Positions 42,007 to 56,633 of a stretch of DNA of 64,000 nucleotides are shown piece after piece. The translations under genes and the position numbers were made by a program. Origin of the DNA: Caenorhabditis remanei (taxonomy: Eukaryota; Nematoda; Chromadorea; Rhabditida; Rhabditidae); NCBI RefSeq assembly GCF_010183535.1, contig NC_071330.1, positions 17,155,717 through 17,219,716 of the forward strand, in the 5' to 3' direction. The notes under the pieces were generated by a model. That model worked only from the letters and a program-made list of their open reading frames with translations, made no database searches and was not told where the DNA came from. Position 1 is the stretch's first letter. Each line of letters starts with the position of its first letter.

Positions 42007-45000
42007 AATACTAAAAGTGAACAGTGTTCGACAAGTATCCAACTTCAGCTATGGTAAATCCCGAAGGACCCGACCCACCAGCATCCGCCGAATAACCTAT
42101 CTTTACTAAACGTCCCTGACAAACTATAAAACTAAAAATCAATACTAAAAGTGAACAGTGTTCGACAAGTATCCAACTTCAGCTATGGTAAATCCCGAAG
42201 GACCCGACCCACCAGCATCCGCCGAATAACCTATCTTTACTGAACGTCCCTGATAAACTATAAAACTTAATACTAAAAGTGAACAGTGTTCGACAAGTAT
42301 CCAACTTCAGCTATGGTAAATCCCGAAGGACCCGACCCACCAGCATCCGCCGAATAACCTATCTTTACTAAACGTCCCTGATAAACTATAAAAATCAATA
42401 CTAAAAGTGAACAGTGTTCGACAAGTATCCAACTTCAGCTATGGTAAATCCCGAAGGACCCGACCCACCAGCATCCGCCAAATAACCTATCTTTACTAAA
42501 CGTCCCTGATAAACTATAAAACTTAATACTAAAAGTGAACAGTGTTCGACAAGTATCCAACTTCAGCTATGGTAAATCCCGAAGGACCCGACCCACCAGC
42601 ATCCGCCGAATAACCTATCTTTACTAAACGTCCCTGATAAACTATAAAAATCAATACTAAAAGTGAACAGTGTTCGACAAGTATCCAACTTCAGCTATGG
42701 TAAATCCCGAAGGACCCGACCCACCAGCATCCGCCGAATAACCTATCTTTACTAAACGTCCCTGATAAACTATAAAAATCAATACTAAAAGTGAACAGTG
42801 TTCGACAAGTATCCAACTTCAGCTATGGTAAATCCCGAAGGACCCGACCCACCAGCATCCGCCAAATAACCTATCTTTACTAAACGTCCCTGATAAACTA
42901 TAAAACTTAATACTAAAAGTGAACAGTGTTCGACAAGTATCCAACTTCAGCTATGGTAAATCCCGAAGGACCCGACCCACCAGCATCCGCCGAATAACCT
43001 ATCTTTACTAAACGTCCCTGATAAACTATAAAACTTAATACTAAAAGTGAACAGTGTTCGACAAGTATCCAACTTCAGCTATGGTAAATCCCGAAGGACC
43101 CGACCCACCAGCATCCGCCAAATAACCTATCTTTACTAAACGTCCCTGATAAACTATAAAACTTAATACTAAAAGTGAACAGTGTTCGACAAGTATCCAA
43201 CTTCAGCTATGGTAAATCCCGAAGGACCCGACCCACCAGCATCCGCCAAATAACCTATCTTTACTAAACGTCCCTGACAAACTATAAAACTAAAAATCAA
43301 TACTAAAAGTGAACAGTGTTCGACAAGTATCCAACTTCAGCTATGGTAAATCCCGAAGGACCCGACCCACCAGCATCCGCCGAATAACCTATCTTTACTA
43401 AACGTCCCTGATAAACTATAAAACTTAATACTAAAAGTGAACAGTGTTCGACAAGTATCCAACTTCAGCTATGGTAAATCCCGAAGGACCCGACCCACCA
43501 GCATCCGCCAAATAACCTATCTTTACTAAACGTCCCTGATAAACTATAAAACTTAATACTAAAAGTGAACAGTGTTCGACAAGTATCCAACTTCAGCTAT
43601 GGTAAATCCCGAAGGACCCGACCCACCAGCATCCGCCGAATAACCTATCTTTACTAAACGTCCCTGATAAACTATAAAACTTAATACTAAAAGTGAACAG
43701 TGTTCGACAAGTATCCAACTTCAGCTATGGTAAATCCCGAAGGACCCGACCCACCAGCATCCGCCAAATAACCTATCTTTACTAAACGTCCCTGATAAAC
43801 TATAAAACTTAATACTAAAAGTGAACAGTGTTCGACAAGTATCCAACTTCAGCTATGGTAAATCCCGAAGGACCCGACCCACCAGCATCCGCCGAATAAC
43901 CTATCTTTACTAAACGTCCCTGATAAACTATAAAACTTAATACTAAAAGTGAACAGTGTTCGACAAGTATCCAACTTCAGCTATGGTAAATCCCGAAGGA
44001 CCCGACCCACCAGCATCCGCCAAATAACCTATCTTTACTAAACGTCCCTGATAAACTATAAAACTTAATACTAAAAGTGAACAGTGTTCGACAAGTATCC
44101 AACTTCAGCTATGGTAAATCCCGAAGGACCCGACCCACCAGCATCCGCCAAATAACCTATCTTTACTAAACGTCCCTGATAAACTATAAAACTTAATACT
44201 AGAAGTGAACAGTGTTCGACAAGTATCCAACTTCAGCTATGGTAAATCCCGAAGGACCCGACCCACCAGCATCCGCCAAATAACCTATCTTTACTAAACG
44301 TCCCTGACAAACTATAAAACTAAAAATCAATACTAAAAGTGAACAGTGTTCGACAAGTATCCAACTTCAGCTATGGTAAATCCCGAAGGACCCGACCCAC
44401 CAGCATCCGCCGAATAACCTATCTTTACTAAACGTCCCTGACAAACTATAAAACTAAAAATCAATACTAAAAGTGAACAGTGTTCGACAAGTATCCAACT
44501 TCAGCTATGGTAAATCCCGAAGGACCCGACCCACCAGCATCCGCCGAATAACCTATCTTTACTAAACGTCCCTGATAAACTATAAAACTTAATACTAAAA
44601 GTGAACAGTGTTCGACAAGTATCCAACTTCAGCTATGGTAAATCCCGAAGGACCCGACCCACCAGCATCCGCCAAATAACCTATCTTTACTAAACGTCCC
44701 TGATAAACTATAAAACTTAATACTAAAAGTGAACAGTGTTCGACAAGTATCCAACTTCAGCTATGGTAAATCCCGAAGGACCCGACCCACCAGCATCCGC
44801 CGAATAACCTATCTTTACTAAACGTCCCTGATAAACTATAAAACTTAATACTAAAAGTGAACAGTGTTCGACAAGTATCCAACTTCAGCTATGGTAAATC
44901 CCGAAGGACCCGACCCACCAGCATCCGCCGAATAACCTATCTTTACTAAACGTCCCTGATAAACTATAAAACTAAAAATCAATACTAAAAGTGAACAGTG

Positions 45001-48000
45001 TTCGACAAGTATCCAACTTCAGCTATGGTAAATCCCGAAGGACCCGACCCACCAGCATCCGCCGAATAACCTATCTTTACTAAACGTCCCTGACAAACTA
45101 TAAAACTAAAAATCAATACTAAAAGTGAACAGTGTTCGACAAGTATCCAACTTCAGCTATGGTAAATCCCGAAGGACCCGACCCACCAGCATCCGCCGAA
45201 TAACCTATCTTTACTAAACGTCCCTGATAAACTATAAAACTTAATACTAAAAGTGAACAGTGTTCGACAAGTATCCAACTTCAGCTATGGTAAATCCCGA
45301 AGGACCCGACCCACCAGCATCCGCCAAATAACCTATCTTTACTAAACGTCCCTGATAAACTATAAAACTTAATACTAAAAGTGAACAGTGTTCGACAAGT
45401 ATCCAACTTCAGCTATGGTAAATCCCGAAGGACCCGACCCACCAGCATCCGCCGAATAACCTATCTTTACTAAACGTCCCTGATAAACTATAAAACTTAA
45501 TACTAAAAGTGAACAGTGTTCGACAAGTATCCAACTTCAGCTATGGTAAATCCCGAAGGACCCGACCCACCAGCATCCGCCGAATAACCTATCTTTACTA
45601 AACGTCCCTGATAAACTATAAAACTTAATACTAAAAGTGAACAGTGTTCGACAAGTATCCAACTTCAGCTATGGTAAATCCCGAAGGACCCGACCCACCA
45701 GCATCCGCCAAATAACCTATCTTTACTAAACGTCCCTGACAAACTATAAAACTAAAAATCAATACTAAAAGTGAACAGTGTTCGACAAGTATCCAACTTC
45801 AGCTATGGTAAATCCCGAAGGACCCGACCCACCAGCATCCGCCAAATAACCTATCTTTACTAAACGTCCCTGATAAACTATAAAACTTAATACTAAAAGT
45901 GAACAGTGTTCGACAAGTATCCAACTTCAGCTATGGTAAATCCCGAAGGACCCGACCCACCAGCATCCGCCGAATAACCTATCTTTACTAAACGTCCCTG
46001 ATAAACTATAAAACTTAATACTAAAAGTGAACAGTGTTCGACAAGTATCCAACTTCAGCTATGGTAAATCCCGAAGGACCCGACCCACCAGCATCCGCCA
46101 AATAACCTATCTTTACTAAACGTCCCTGACAAACTATAAAACTAAAAATCAATACTAAAAGTGAACAGTGTTCGACAAGTATCCAACTTCAGCTATGGTA
46201 AATCCCGAAGGACCCGACCCACCAGCATCCGCCAAATAACCTATCTTTACTAAACGTCCCTGATAAACTATAAAACTTAATACTAAAAGTGAACAGTGTT
46301 CGACAAGTATCCAACTTCAGCTATGGTAAATCCCGAAGGACCCGACCCACCAGCATCCGCCGAATAACCTATCTTTACTAAACGTCCCTGACAAACTATA
46401 AAACTAAAAATCAATACTAAAAGTGAACAGTGTTCGACAAGTATCCAACTTCAGCTATGGTAAATCCCGAAGGACCCGACCCACCAGCATCCGCCGAATA
46501 ACCTATCTTTACTAAACGTCCCTGATAAACTATAAAACTTAATACTAAAAGTGAACAGTGTTCGACAAGTATCCAACTTCAGCTATGGTAAATCCCGAAG
46601 GACCCGACCCACCAGCATCCGCCAAATAACCTATCTTTACTAAACGTCCCTGACAAACTATAAAACTAAAAATCAATACTAAAAGTGAACAGTGTTCGAC
46701 AAGTATCCAACTTCAGCTATGGTAAATCCCGAAGGACCCGACCCACCAGCATCCGCCGAATAACCTATCTTTACTAAACGTCCCTGATAAACTATAAAAC
46801 TTAATACTAAAAGTGAACAGTGTTCGACAAGTATCCAACTTCAGCTATGGTAAATCCCGAAGGACCCGACCCACCAGCATTCGCCAAATAACCTATCTTT
46901 ACTAAACGTCCCTGACAAACTATAAAACTAAAAATCAATACTAAAAGTGAACAGTGTTCGACAAGTATCCAACTTCAGCTATGGTAAATCCCGAAGGACC
47001 CGACCCACCAGCATCCGCCAAATAACCTATCTTTACTAAACGTCCCTGATAAACTATAAAACTTAATACTAAAAGTGAACAGTGTTCGACAAGTATCCAA
47101 CTTCAGCTATGGTAAATCCCGAAGGACCCGACCCACCAGCATCCGCCGAATAACCTATCTTTACTAAACGTCCCTGACAAACTATAAAACTAAAAATCAA
47201 TACTAAAAGTGAACAGTGTTCGACAAGTATCCAACTTCAGCTATGGTAAATCCCGAAGGACCCGACCCACCAGCATCCGCCGAATAACCTATCTTTACTA
47301 AACGTCCCTGATAAACTATAAAACTTAATACTAAAAGTGAACAGTGTTCGACAAGTATCCAACTTCAGCTATGGTAAATCCCGAAGGACCCGACCCACCA
47401 GCATCCGCCGAATAACCTATCTTTACTAAACGTCCCTGATAAACTATAAAAATCAATACTAAAAGTGAACAGTGTTCGACAAGTATCCAACTTCAGCTAT
47501 GGTAAATCCCGAAGGACCCGACCCACCAGCATCCGCCGAATAACCTATCTTTACTAAACGTCCCTGATAAACTATAAAACTTAATACTAAAAGTGAACAG
47601 TGTTCGACAAGTATCCAACTTCAGCTATGGTAAATCCCGAAGGACCCGACCCACCAGCATCCGCCAAATAACCTATCTTTACTAAACGTCCCTGATATAC
47701 TATAAAACTAAAAATCAATACTAAAAGTGAACAGTGTTCGACAAGTATCCAACTTCAGCTATGGTAAATCCCGAAGGACCCGACCCACCAGCATCCGCCG
47801 AATAACCTATCTTTACTAAACGTCCCTGATAAACTATAAAAATCAATACTAAAAGTGAACAGTGTTCGACAAGTATCCAACTTCAGCTATGGTAAATCCC
47901 GAAGGACCCGACCCACCAGCATCCGCCGAATAACCTATCTTTACTAAACGTCCCTGATAAACTATAAAACTTAATACTAAAAGTGAACAGTGTTCGACAA

Positions 48001-51000
48001 GTATCCAACTTCAGCTATGGTAAATCCCGAAGGACCCGACCCACCAGCATCCGCCGAATAACCTATCTTTACTAAACGTCCCTGATAAACTATAAAAATC
48101 AATACTAAAAGTGAACAGTGTTCGACAAGTATCCAACTTCAGCTATGGTAAATCCCGAAGGACCCGACCCACCAGCATCCGCCAAATAACCTATCTTTAC
48201 TAAACGTCCCTGATATACTATAAAACTAAAAATCAATACTAAAAGTGAACAGTGTTCGACAAGTATCCAACTTCAGCTATGGTAAATCCCGAAGGACCCG
48301 ACCCACCAGCATCCGCCGAATAACCTATCTTTACTAAACGTCCCTGATAAACTATAAAAATCAATACTAAAAGTGAACAGTGTTCGACAAGTATCCAACT
48401 TCAGCTATGGTAAATCCCGAAGGACCCGACCCACCAGCATCCGCCGAATAACCTATCTTTACTAAACGTCCCTGATAAACTATAAAAATCAATACTAAAA
48501 GTGAACAGTGTTCGACAAGTATCCAACTTCAGCTATGGTAAATCCCGAAGGACCCGACCCACCAGCATCCGCCAAATAACCTATCTTTACTAAACGTCCC
48601 TGATATACTATAAAACTAAAAATCAATACTAAAAGTGAACAGTGTTCGACAAGTATCCAACTTCAGCTATGGTAAATCCCGAAGGACCCGACCCACCAGC
48701 ATCCGCCGAATAACCTATCTTTACTAAACGTCCCTGATAAACTATAAAACTTAATACTAAAAGTGAACAGTGTTCGACAAGTATCCAACTTCAGCTATGG
48801 TAAATCCCGAAGGACCCGACCCACCAGCATCCGCCGAATAACCTATCTTTACTAAACGTCCCTGATAAACTATAAAACTTAATACTAAAAGTGAACAGTG
48901 TTCGACAAGTATCCAACTTCAGCTATGGTAAATCCCGAAGGACCCGACCCACCAGCATCCGCCAAATAACCTATCTTTACTAAACGTCCCTGATAAACTA
49001 TAAAACTTAATACTAAAAGTGAACAGTGTTCGACAAGTATCCAACTTCAGCTATGGTAAATCCCGAAGGACCCGACCCACCAGCATCCGCCGAATAACCT
49101 ATCTTTACTAAACGTCCCTGATAAACTATAAAACTTAATACTAAAAGTGAACAGTGTTCGACAAGTATCCAACTTCAGCTATGGTAAATCCCGAAGGACC
49201 CGACCCACCAGCATCCGCCGAATAACCTATCTTTACTAAACGTCCCTGATAAACTATAAAAATCAATACTAAAAGTGAACAGTGTTCGACAAGTATCCAA
49301 CTTCAGCTATGGTAAATCCCGAAGGACCCGACCCACCAGCATCCGCCAAATAACCTATCTTTACTAAACGTCCCTGATAAACTATAAAACTTAATACTAA
49401 AAGTGAACAGTGTTCGACAAGTATCCAACTTCAGCTATGGTAAATCCCGAAGGACCCGACCCACCAGCATCCGCCAAATAACCTATCTTTACTAAACGTC
49501 CCTGATATACTATAAAACTAAAAATCAATACTAAAAGTGAACAGTGTTCGACAAGTATCCAACTTCAGCTATGGTAAATCCCGAAGGACCCGACCCACCA
49601 GCATCCGCCGAATAACCTATCTTTACTAAACGTCCCTGATAAACTATAAAAATCAATACTAAAAGTGAACAGTGTTCGACAAGTATCCAACTTCAGCTAT
49701 GGTAAATCCCGAAGGACCCGACCCACCAGCATCCGCCAAATAACCTATCTTTACTAAACGTCCCTGATAAACTATAAAACTTAATACTAAAAGTGAACAG
49801 TGTTCGACAAGTATCCAACTTCAGCTATGGTAAATCCCGAAGGACCCGACCCACCAGCATCCGCCAAATAACCTATCTTTACTAAACGTCCCTGATAAAC
49901 TATAAAACTTAATACTAAAAGTGAACAGTGTTCGACAAGTATCCAACTTCAGCTATGGTAAATCCCGAAGGACCCGACCCACCAGCATCCGCCAAATAAC
50001 CTATCTTTACTAAACGTCCCTGATAAACTATAAAACTTAATACTAAAAGTGAACAGTGTTCGACAAGTATCCAACTTCAGCTATGGTAAATCCCGAAGGA
50101 CCCGACCCACCAGCATCCGCCAAATAACCTATCTTTACTAAACGTCCCTGATAAACTATAAAAATCAATACTAAAAGTGAACAGTGTTCGACAAGTATCC
50201 AACTTCAGCTATGGTAAATCCCGAAGGACCCGACCCACCAGCATCCGCCGAATAACCTATCTTTACTAAACGTCCCTGATAAACTATAAAACTTAATACT
50301 AAAAGTGAACAGTGTTCGACAAGTATCCAACTTCAGCTATGGTAAATCCCGAAGGACCCGACCCACCAGCATCCGCCAAATAACCTATCTTTACTAAACG
50401 TCCCTGATAAACTATAAAACTTAATACTAAAAGTGAACAGTGTTCGACAAGTATCCAACTTCAGCTATGGTAAATCCCGAAGGACCCGACCCACCAGCAT
50501 CCGCCAAATAACCTATCTTTACTAAACGTCCCTGATAAACTATAAAAATCAATACTAAAAGTGAACAGTGTTCGACAAGTATCCAACTTCAGCTATGGTA
50601 AATCCCGAAGGACCCGACCCACCAGCATCCGCCGAATAACCTATCTTTACTAAACGTCCCTGATAAACTATAAAACTTAATACTAAAAGTGAACAGTGTT
50701 CGACAAGTATCCAACTTCAGCTATGGTAAATCCCGAAGGACCCGACCCACCAGCATCCGCCAAATAACCTATCTTTACTAAACGTCCCTGATAAACTATA
50801 AAACTTAATACTAAAAGTGAACAGTGTTCGACAAGTATCCAACTTCAGCTATGGTAAATCCCGAAGGACCCGACCCACCAGCATCCGCCAAATAACCTAT
50901 CTTTACTAAACGTCCCTGATAAACTATAAAAATCAATACTAAAAGTGAACAGTGTTCGACAAGTATCCAACTTCAGCTATGGTAAATCCCGAAGGACCCG

Positions 51001-54000
51001 ACCCACCAGCATCCGCCGAATAACCTATCTTTACTAAACGTCCCTGATAAACTATAAAACTTAATACTAAAAGTGAACAGTGTTCGACAAGTATCCAACT
51101 TCAGCTATGGTAAATCCCGAAGGACCCGACCCACCAGCATCCGCCAAATAACCTATCTTTACTAAACGTCCCTGATAAACTATAAAACTTAATACTAAAA
51201 GTGAACAGTGTTCGACAAGTATCCAACTTCAGCTATGGTAAATCCCGAAGGACCCGACCCACCAGCATCCGCCGAATAACCTATCTTTACTAAACGTCCC
51301 TGATAAACTATAAAACTTAATACTAAAAGTGAACAGTGTTCGACAAGTATCCAACTTCAGCTATGGTAAATCCCGAAGGACCCGACCCACCAGCATCCGC
51401 CAAATAACCTATCTTTACTAAACGTCCCTGATAAACTATAAAACTTAATACTAAAAGTGAACAGTGTTCGACAAGTATCCAACTTCAGCTATGGTAAATC
51501 CCGAAGGACCCGACCCACCAGCATCCGCCAAATAACCTATCTTTACTAAACGTCCCTGATAAACTATAAAACTTAATACTAAAAGTGAACAGTGTTCGAC
51601 AAGTATCCAACTTCAGCTATGGTAAATCCCGAAGGACCCGACCCACCAGCATCCGCCAAATAACCTATCTTTACTAAACGTCCCTGATAAACTATAAAAC
51701 TTAATACTAAAAGTGAACAGTGTTCGACAAGTATCCAACTTCAGCTATGGTAAATCCCGAAGGACCCGACCCACCAGCATCCGCCAAATAACCTATCTTT
51801 ACTAAACGTCCCTGATAAACTATAAAACTTAATACTAAAAGTGAACAGTGTTCGACAAGTATCCAACTTCAGCTATGGTAAATCCCGAAGGACCCGACCC
51901 ACCAGCATCCGCCGAATAACCTATCTTTACTAAACGTCCCTGATAAACTATAAAAATCAATACTAAAAGTGAACAGTGTTCGACAAGTATCCAACTTCAG
52001 CTATGGTAAATCCCGAAGGACCCGACCCACCAGCATCCGCCAAATAACCTATCTTTACTAAACGTCCCTGATAAACTATAAAACTTAATACTAAAAGTGA
52101 ACAGTGTTCGACAAGTATCCAACTTCAGCTATGGTAAATCCCGAAGGACCCGACCCACCAGCATCCGCCAAATAACCTATCTTTACTAAACGTCCCTGAT
52201 AAACTATAAAAATCAATACTAAAAGTGAACAGTGTTCGACAAGTATCCAACTTCAGCTATGGTAAATCCCGAAGGACCCGACCCACCAGCATCCGCCAAA
52301 TAACCTATCTTTACTAAACGTCCCTGACAAACTATAAAACTAAAAATCAATACTAAAAGTGAACAGTGTTCGACAAGTATCCAACTTCAGCTATGGTAAA
52401 TCCCGAAGGACCCGACCCACCAGCATCCGCCGAATAACCTATCTTTACTAAACGTCCCTGATAAACTATAAAACTTAATACTAAAAGTGAACAGTGTTCG
52501 ACAAGTATCCAACTTCAGCTATGGTAAATCCCGAAGGACCCGACCCACCAGCATCCGCCGAATAACCTATCTTTACTAAACGTCCCTGACAAACTATAAA
52601 ATTAAAAATCAATACTAAAAGTGAACAGTGTTCGACAAGTATCCAACTTCAGCTATGGTAAATCCCGAAGGACCCGACCCACCAGCATCCGCCGAATAAC
52701 CTATCTTTACTAAACGTCCCTGATAAACTATAAAACTTAATACTAAAAGTGAACAGTGTTCGACAAGTATCCAACTTCAGCTATGGTAAATCCCGAAGGA
52801 CCCGACCCACCAGCATCCGCCGAATAACCTATCTTTACTAAACGTCCCTGACAAACTATAAAATTAAAAATCAATACTAAAAGTGAACAGTGTTCGACAA
52901 GTATCCAACTTCAGCTATGGTAAATCCCGAAGGACCCGACCCACCAGCATCCGCCGAATAACCTATCTTTACTAAACGTCCCTGACAAACTATAAAACTA
53001 AAAATCAATACTAAAAGTGAACAGTGTTCGACAAGTATCCAACTTCAGCTATGGTAAATCCCGAAGGACCCGACCCACCAGCATCCGCCGAATAACCTAT
53101 CTTTACTAAACGTCCCTGATAAACTATAAAACTTAATACTAAAAGTGAACAGTGTTCGACAAGTATCCAACTTCAGCTATGGTAAATCCCGAAGGACCCG
53201 ACCCACCAGCATCCGCCGAATAACCTATCTTTACTAAACGTCCCTGATAAACTATAAAACTTAATACTAAAAGTGAACAGTGTTCGACAAGTATCCAACT
53301 TCAGCTATGGTAAATCCCGAAGGACCCGACCCACCAGCATCCGCCGAATAACCTATCTTTACTAAACGTCCCTGATAAACTATAAAACTTAATACTAAAA
53401 GTGAACAGTGTTCGACAAGTATCCAACTTCAGCTATGGTAAATCCCGAAGGACCCGACCCACCAGCATCCGCCGAATAACCTATCTTTACTAAACGTCCC
53501 TGACAAACTATAAAACTAAAAATCAATACTAAAAGTGAACAGTGTTCGACAAGTATCCAACTTCAGCTATGGTAAATCCCGAAGGACCCGACCCACCAGC
53601 ATCCGCCAAATAACCTATCTTTACTAAACGTCCCTGATAAACTATAAAACTTAATACTAAAAGTGAACAGTGTTCGACAAGTATCCAACTTCAGCTATGG
53701 TAAATCCCGAAGGACCCGACCCACCAGCATCCGCCAAATAACCTATCTTTACTAAACGTCCCTGATAAACTATAAAACTTAATACTAAAAGTGAACAGTG
53801 TTCGACAAGTATCCAACTTCAGCTATGGTAAATCCCGAAGGACCCGACCCACCAGCATCCGCCGAATAACCTATCTTTACTAAACGTCCCTGATAAACTA
53901 TAAAACTTAATACTAAAAGTGAACAGTGTTCGACAAGTATCCAACTTCAGCTATGGTAAATCCCGAAGGACCCGACCCACCAGCATCCGCCGAATAACCT

Positions 54001-54713
54001 ATCTTTACTAAACGTCCCTGACAAACTATAAAAATCAATACTAAAAGTGAACAGTGTTCGACAAGTATCCAACTTCAGCTATGGTAAATCCCGAAGGACC
54101 CGACCCACCAGCATCCGCCAAATAACCTATCTTTACTAAACGTCCCTGATAAACTATAAAACTTAATACTAAAAGTGAATAGTATTCGACAAGTATCCAA
54201 CTTCAGCTATGGTAAATCCCGAAGGACCCGACCCACCAGCATCCGCCGAATAACCTATCTTTACTAAACGTCCCTGACAAACTATAAAACTAAAAATCAA
54301 TACTAAAAGTGAACAGTGTTCGACAAGTATCCAACTTCAGCTATGGTAAATCCCGAAGGACCCGACCCACCAGCATCCGCCGAATAACCTATCTTTACTA
54401 AACGTCCCTGATAAACTATAAAAATCAATACTAAAAGTGAACAGTGTTCGACAAGTATCCAACTTCAGCTATGGTAAATCCCGAAGGACCCGACCCACCA
54501 GCATCCGCCAAATAACCTATCTTTACTAAACGTCCCTGATAAACTATAAAACTTAATACTAAAAGTGAATAGTATTCGACAAGTATCCAACTTCAGCTAT
54601 GGTAAATCCCGAAGGACCGGACCCACCAGCATCCGCCGAATAACCCATCTTTACTAAACGTCCCTGACAAACTTAAAACTAAAAATCAATACTAAAAGTG
54701 AACAGTATTAGAC
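42007..54713 (+). repeat. Satellite array: 98 monomers of 128 or 134 bp
   Basis: Starting at AATACTAAAAGTGAACAG, the array runs head-to-tail for 12.7 kb and ends in a truncated 26 bp copy. Spacing fits 75 monomers of 128 bp and 23 of 134 bp (the last one 133). The six extra bases come from the junction TATAAAACTAAAAATC replacing TATAAAACTT or TATAAAAATC. Monomers are almost invariant: a G/A switch in CCGCCRAATAAC, TGATAAAC/TGACAAAC/TGATATAC, and the junction type account for nearly all variation. Only edge monomers carry other changes (for example GAATAGTATTC near 54180 and 54570). Each monomer contains a 14-codon frame, MVNPEGPDPPASAE (or ...AK). No gene is present. Confidence 0.97.
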
Positions 54714-56633
54714 CCCGACCCCTTCAGCGTAATTGACTATCATGACAAAAGATTATTAGAAACCTAGGTTCTAAATAGCAATACGAATTTGCGAATTCAC
54801 TAAATACCCCACTCACTCTTTTTCGCTTTCTTCCGAACCGCATCTCGTACTCGACCTCTCCCTATCCTTCACGATGGTTGACTTTCTTTCGATTCGCTTC
54901 ACCTCAGCACTGAAAAAGAAAACATTAATTTGTGAATTTAGTGAGCAAATGTGGAATATGAGTGCGAGATAATACTTGGTTATAAGGATATATCAAAGAT
55001 GGTCAATAAAAAAGAAAAAATAGATGAGTCACTATCCAGTACGGAGAAATAGTGGACGACTGAGCCAAGAAGATAATGTGAGGAGACTGGGGACAGTGGG
55101 AGGAGTCAATAAAAACAACCGCCATCTGCTGGTCTAATAAGATAGATTTCCCATTGAGATAAGTGAACAGGTGGTTTGAGTTAGCCTAAATGAGACAAGA
55201 GGGCAGTGTCTATCTATTTCATATTGTCTTAAGAAAGAGCATGGGAAAGAGTGGACTGCTCGGTTGCGAGAGAGAGAAAGGGACAACTGACTGTATTCTA
55301 CCAGTCTGACCTCATTTGACCTGGCGGTGTGGTCTATTTGTCATCCTCCATTCGATTTCCCAGGAAGATAAGGGACAGATGGCTGTCTAGTGACTGTCTG
55401 CATAAGAGAAGAACAATGGGAACACAGGCCGACTTTTTCACATATATGATTAATGACGCGCTCTCACCTGTCCATATGAGTATTGTTTGCGGACCGCTCG
55501 TGGATCACCTGAACGAGTCTAACTGGTAATAATACGTTTAGGGTAAAAATGATGGGGTGAGAAGAATGGAAAGAAAGTATACTGTTTTTGATACTATTTG
55601 ATACATTAGATTATCTGTAACCTTCATTGAGTTCTACTGTGATGAAGGCTGGTATCTTTTTTCAGATTGATTCTGTTAGAAGGGTTCTATCGTATCTTGA
55701 GTTATCTATCTTCTGATGAAGCCAAAAAGTGGTTATCAAGTGAAATCAAAGACGTATTCTCAATTTGCTTCAATAACTCCGTAAGAATATCACTTTTTCC
55801 ACTAAACATATTCATTCCCCATGCCTAGTGGGGTTAATAAGAGAAAAAGGCAGAAAATTCAAATTTCCAGAGCAATTTTTCTATTCTCCTGAAATGTCAC
55901 GCCAAACACATACACGTCAGAGTTGAATGGAATTCCGACTTCCGGCCTTTTTTTTACCTCCAACTTGCGGATAAGAAATATCACATAAGACTTCCAACTT
56001 CCGACTTCCGGATAAGAAATTTTACTTCCATCTACAGTAACGGCCATATCATTATTCCGCAAGGGTTTTTTGGCCATAATGTTAATTAAATAGGTCAATA
56101 TGACAAATTTAAAAAAAGTTATGGTCAAAACACCCATGCGGAATAAGGTTATAGTCGGTGCTGTAACTGCAGAGCAACTACTCTATCTTCCTGGAATGTC
56201 ATGAATACACGTACTAATAAATAGTTCAACATGTTCTCTAGTTCATACCCTTCTCTTTTCTATTTTATGACCATTCCCCATCTCTGATAACACATAACAC
56301 ATTTCATTCTCCCCCAATTCCCTTCTCTCTCTCGAATCAACCAAAAGAAAAAAATGCTACAGGGTTCGGTTCACAGAATACATTTCTCTTCCTCCTCTCA
56401 TTTCTTCTCTGTACCTCTGATCCCCCTTATCAGTACGTCTCTCCTAAAGATACACACAAATCGCGAAGACGCAGACAATCGTTATCAGCTCGACTACTCT
56501 GTTGCGCGGTTGTCGTTGTCCTCTCTCCACTTTTTTGTTGATCATCATCACCCCATTCAACTATTTTTCCGTTTGTTTTTTGAAATTTTTGTAGGAGTTT
56601 CCTCGTTTTGTTGATTTGTTAAGATCAGGATCA
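54714..56633. other. Region between satellite and nuclear receptor gene
   Basis: About 1.9 kb without a supported gene. Near 55925-56040 it has short repeats of ACTTCCGG/AATTCCGACTTCC, related to the dispersed element seen at 1-40 and 62030-62068. The last 350 bp, C/T-rich, precede the receptor start and contain a TTTGTAG acceptor about 40 bp before the ATG. Confidence 0.5.

Noticed and set aside
42007..54713. CRISPR array or coding repeat protein
   Set aside because: Whole monomers are identical, with no variable spacers, in a eukaryotic context. No frame crosses a monomer without stops.
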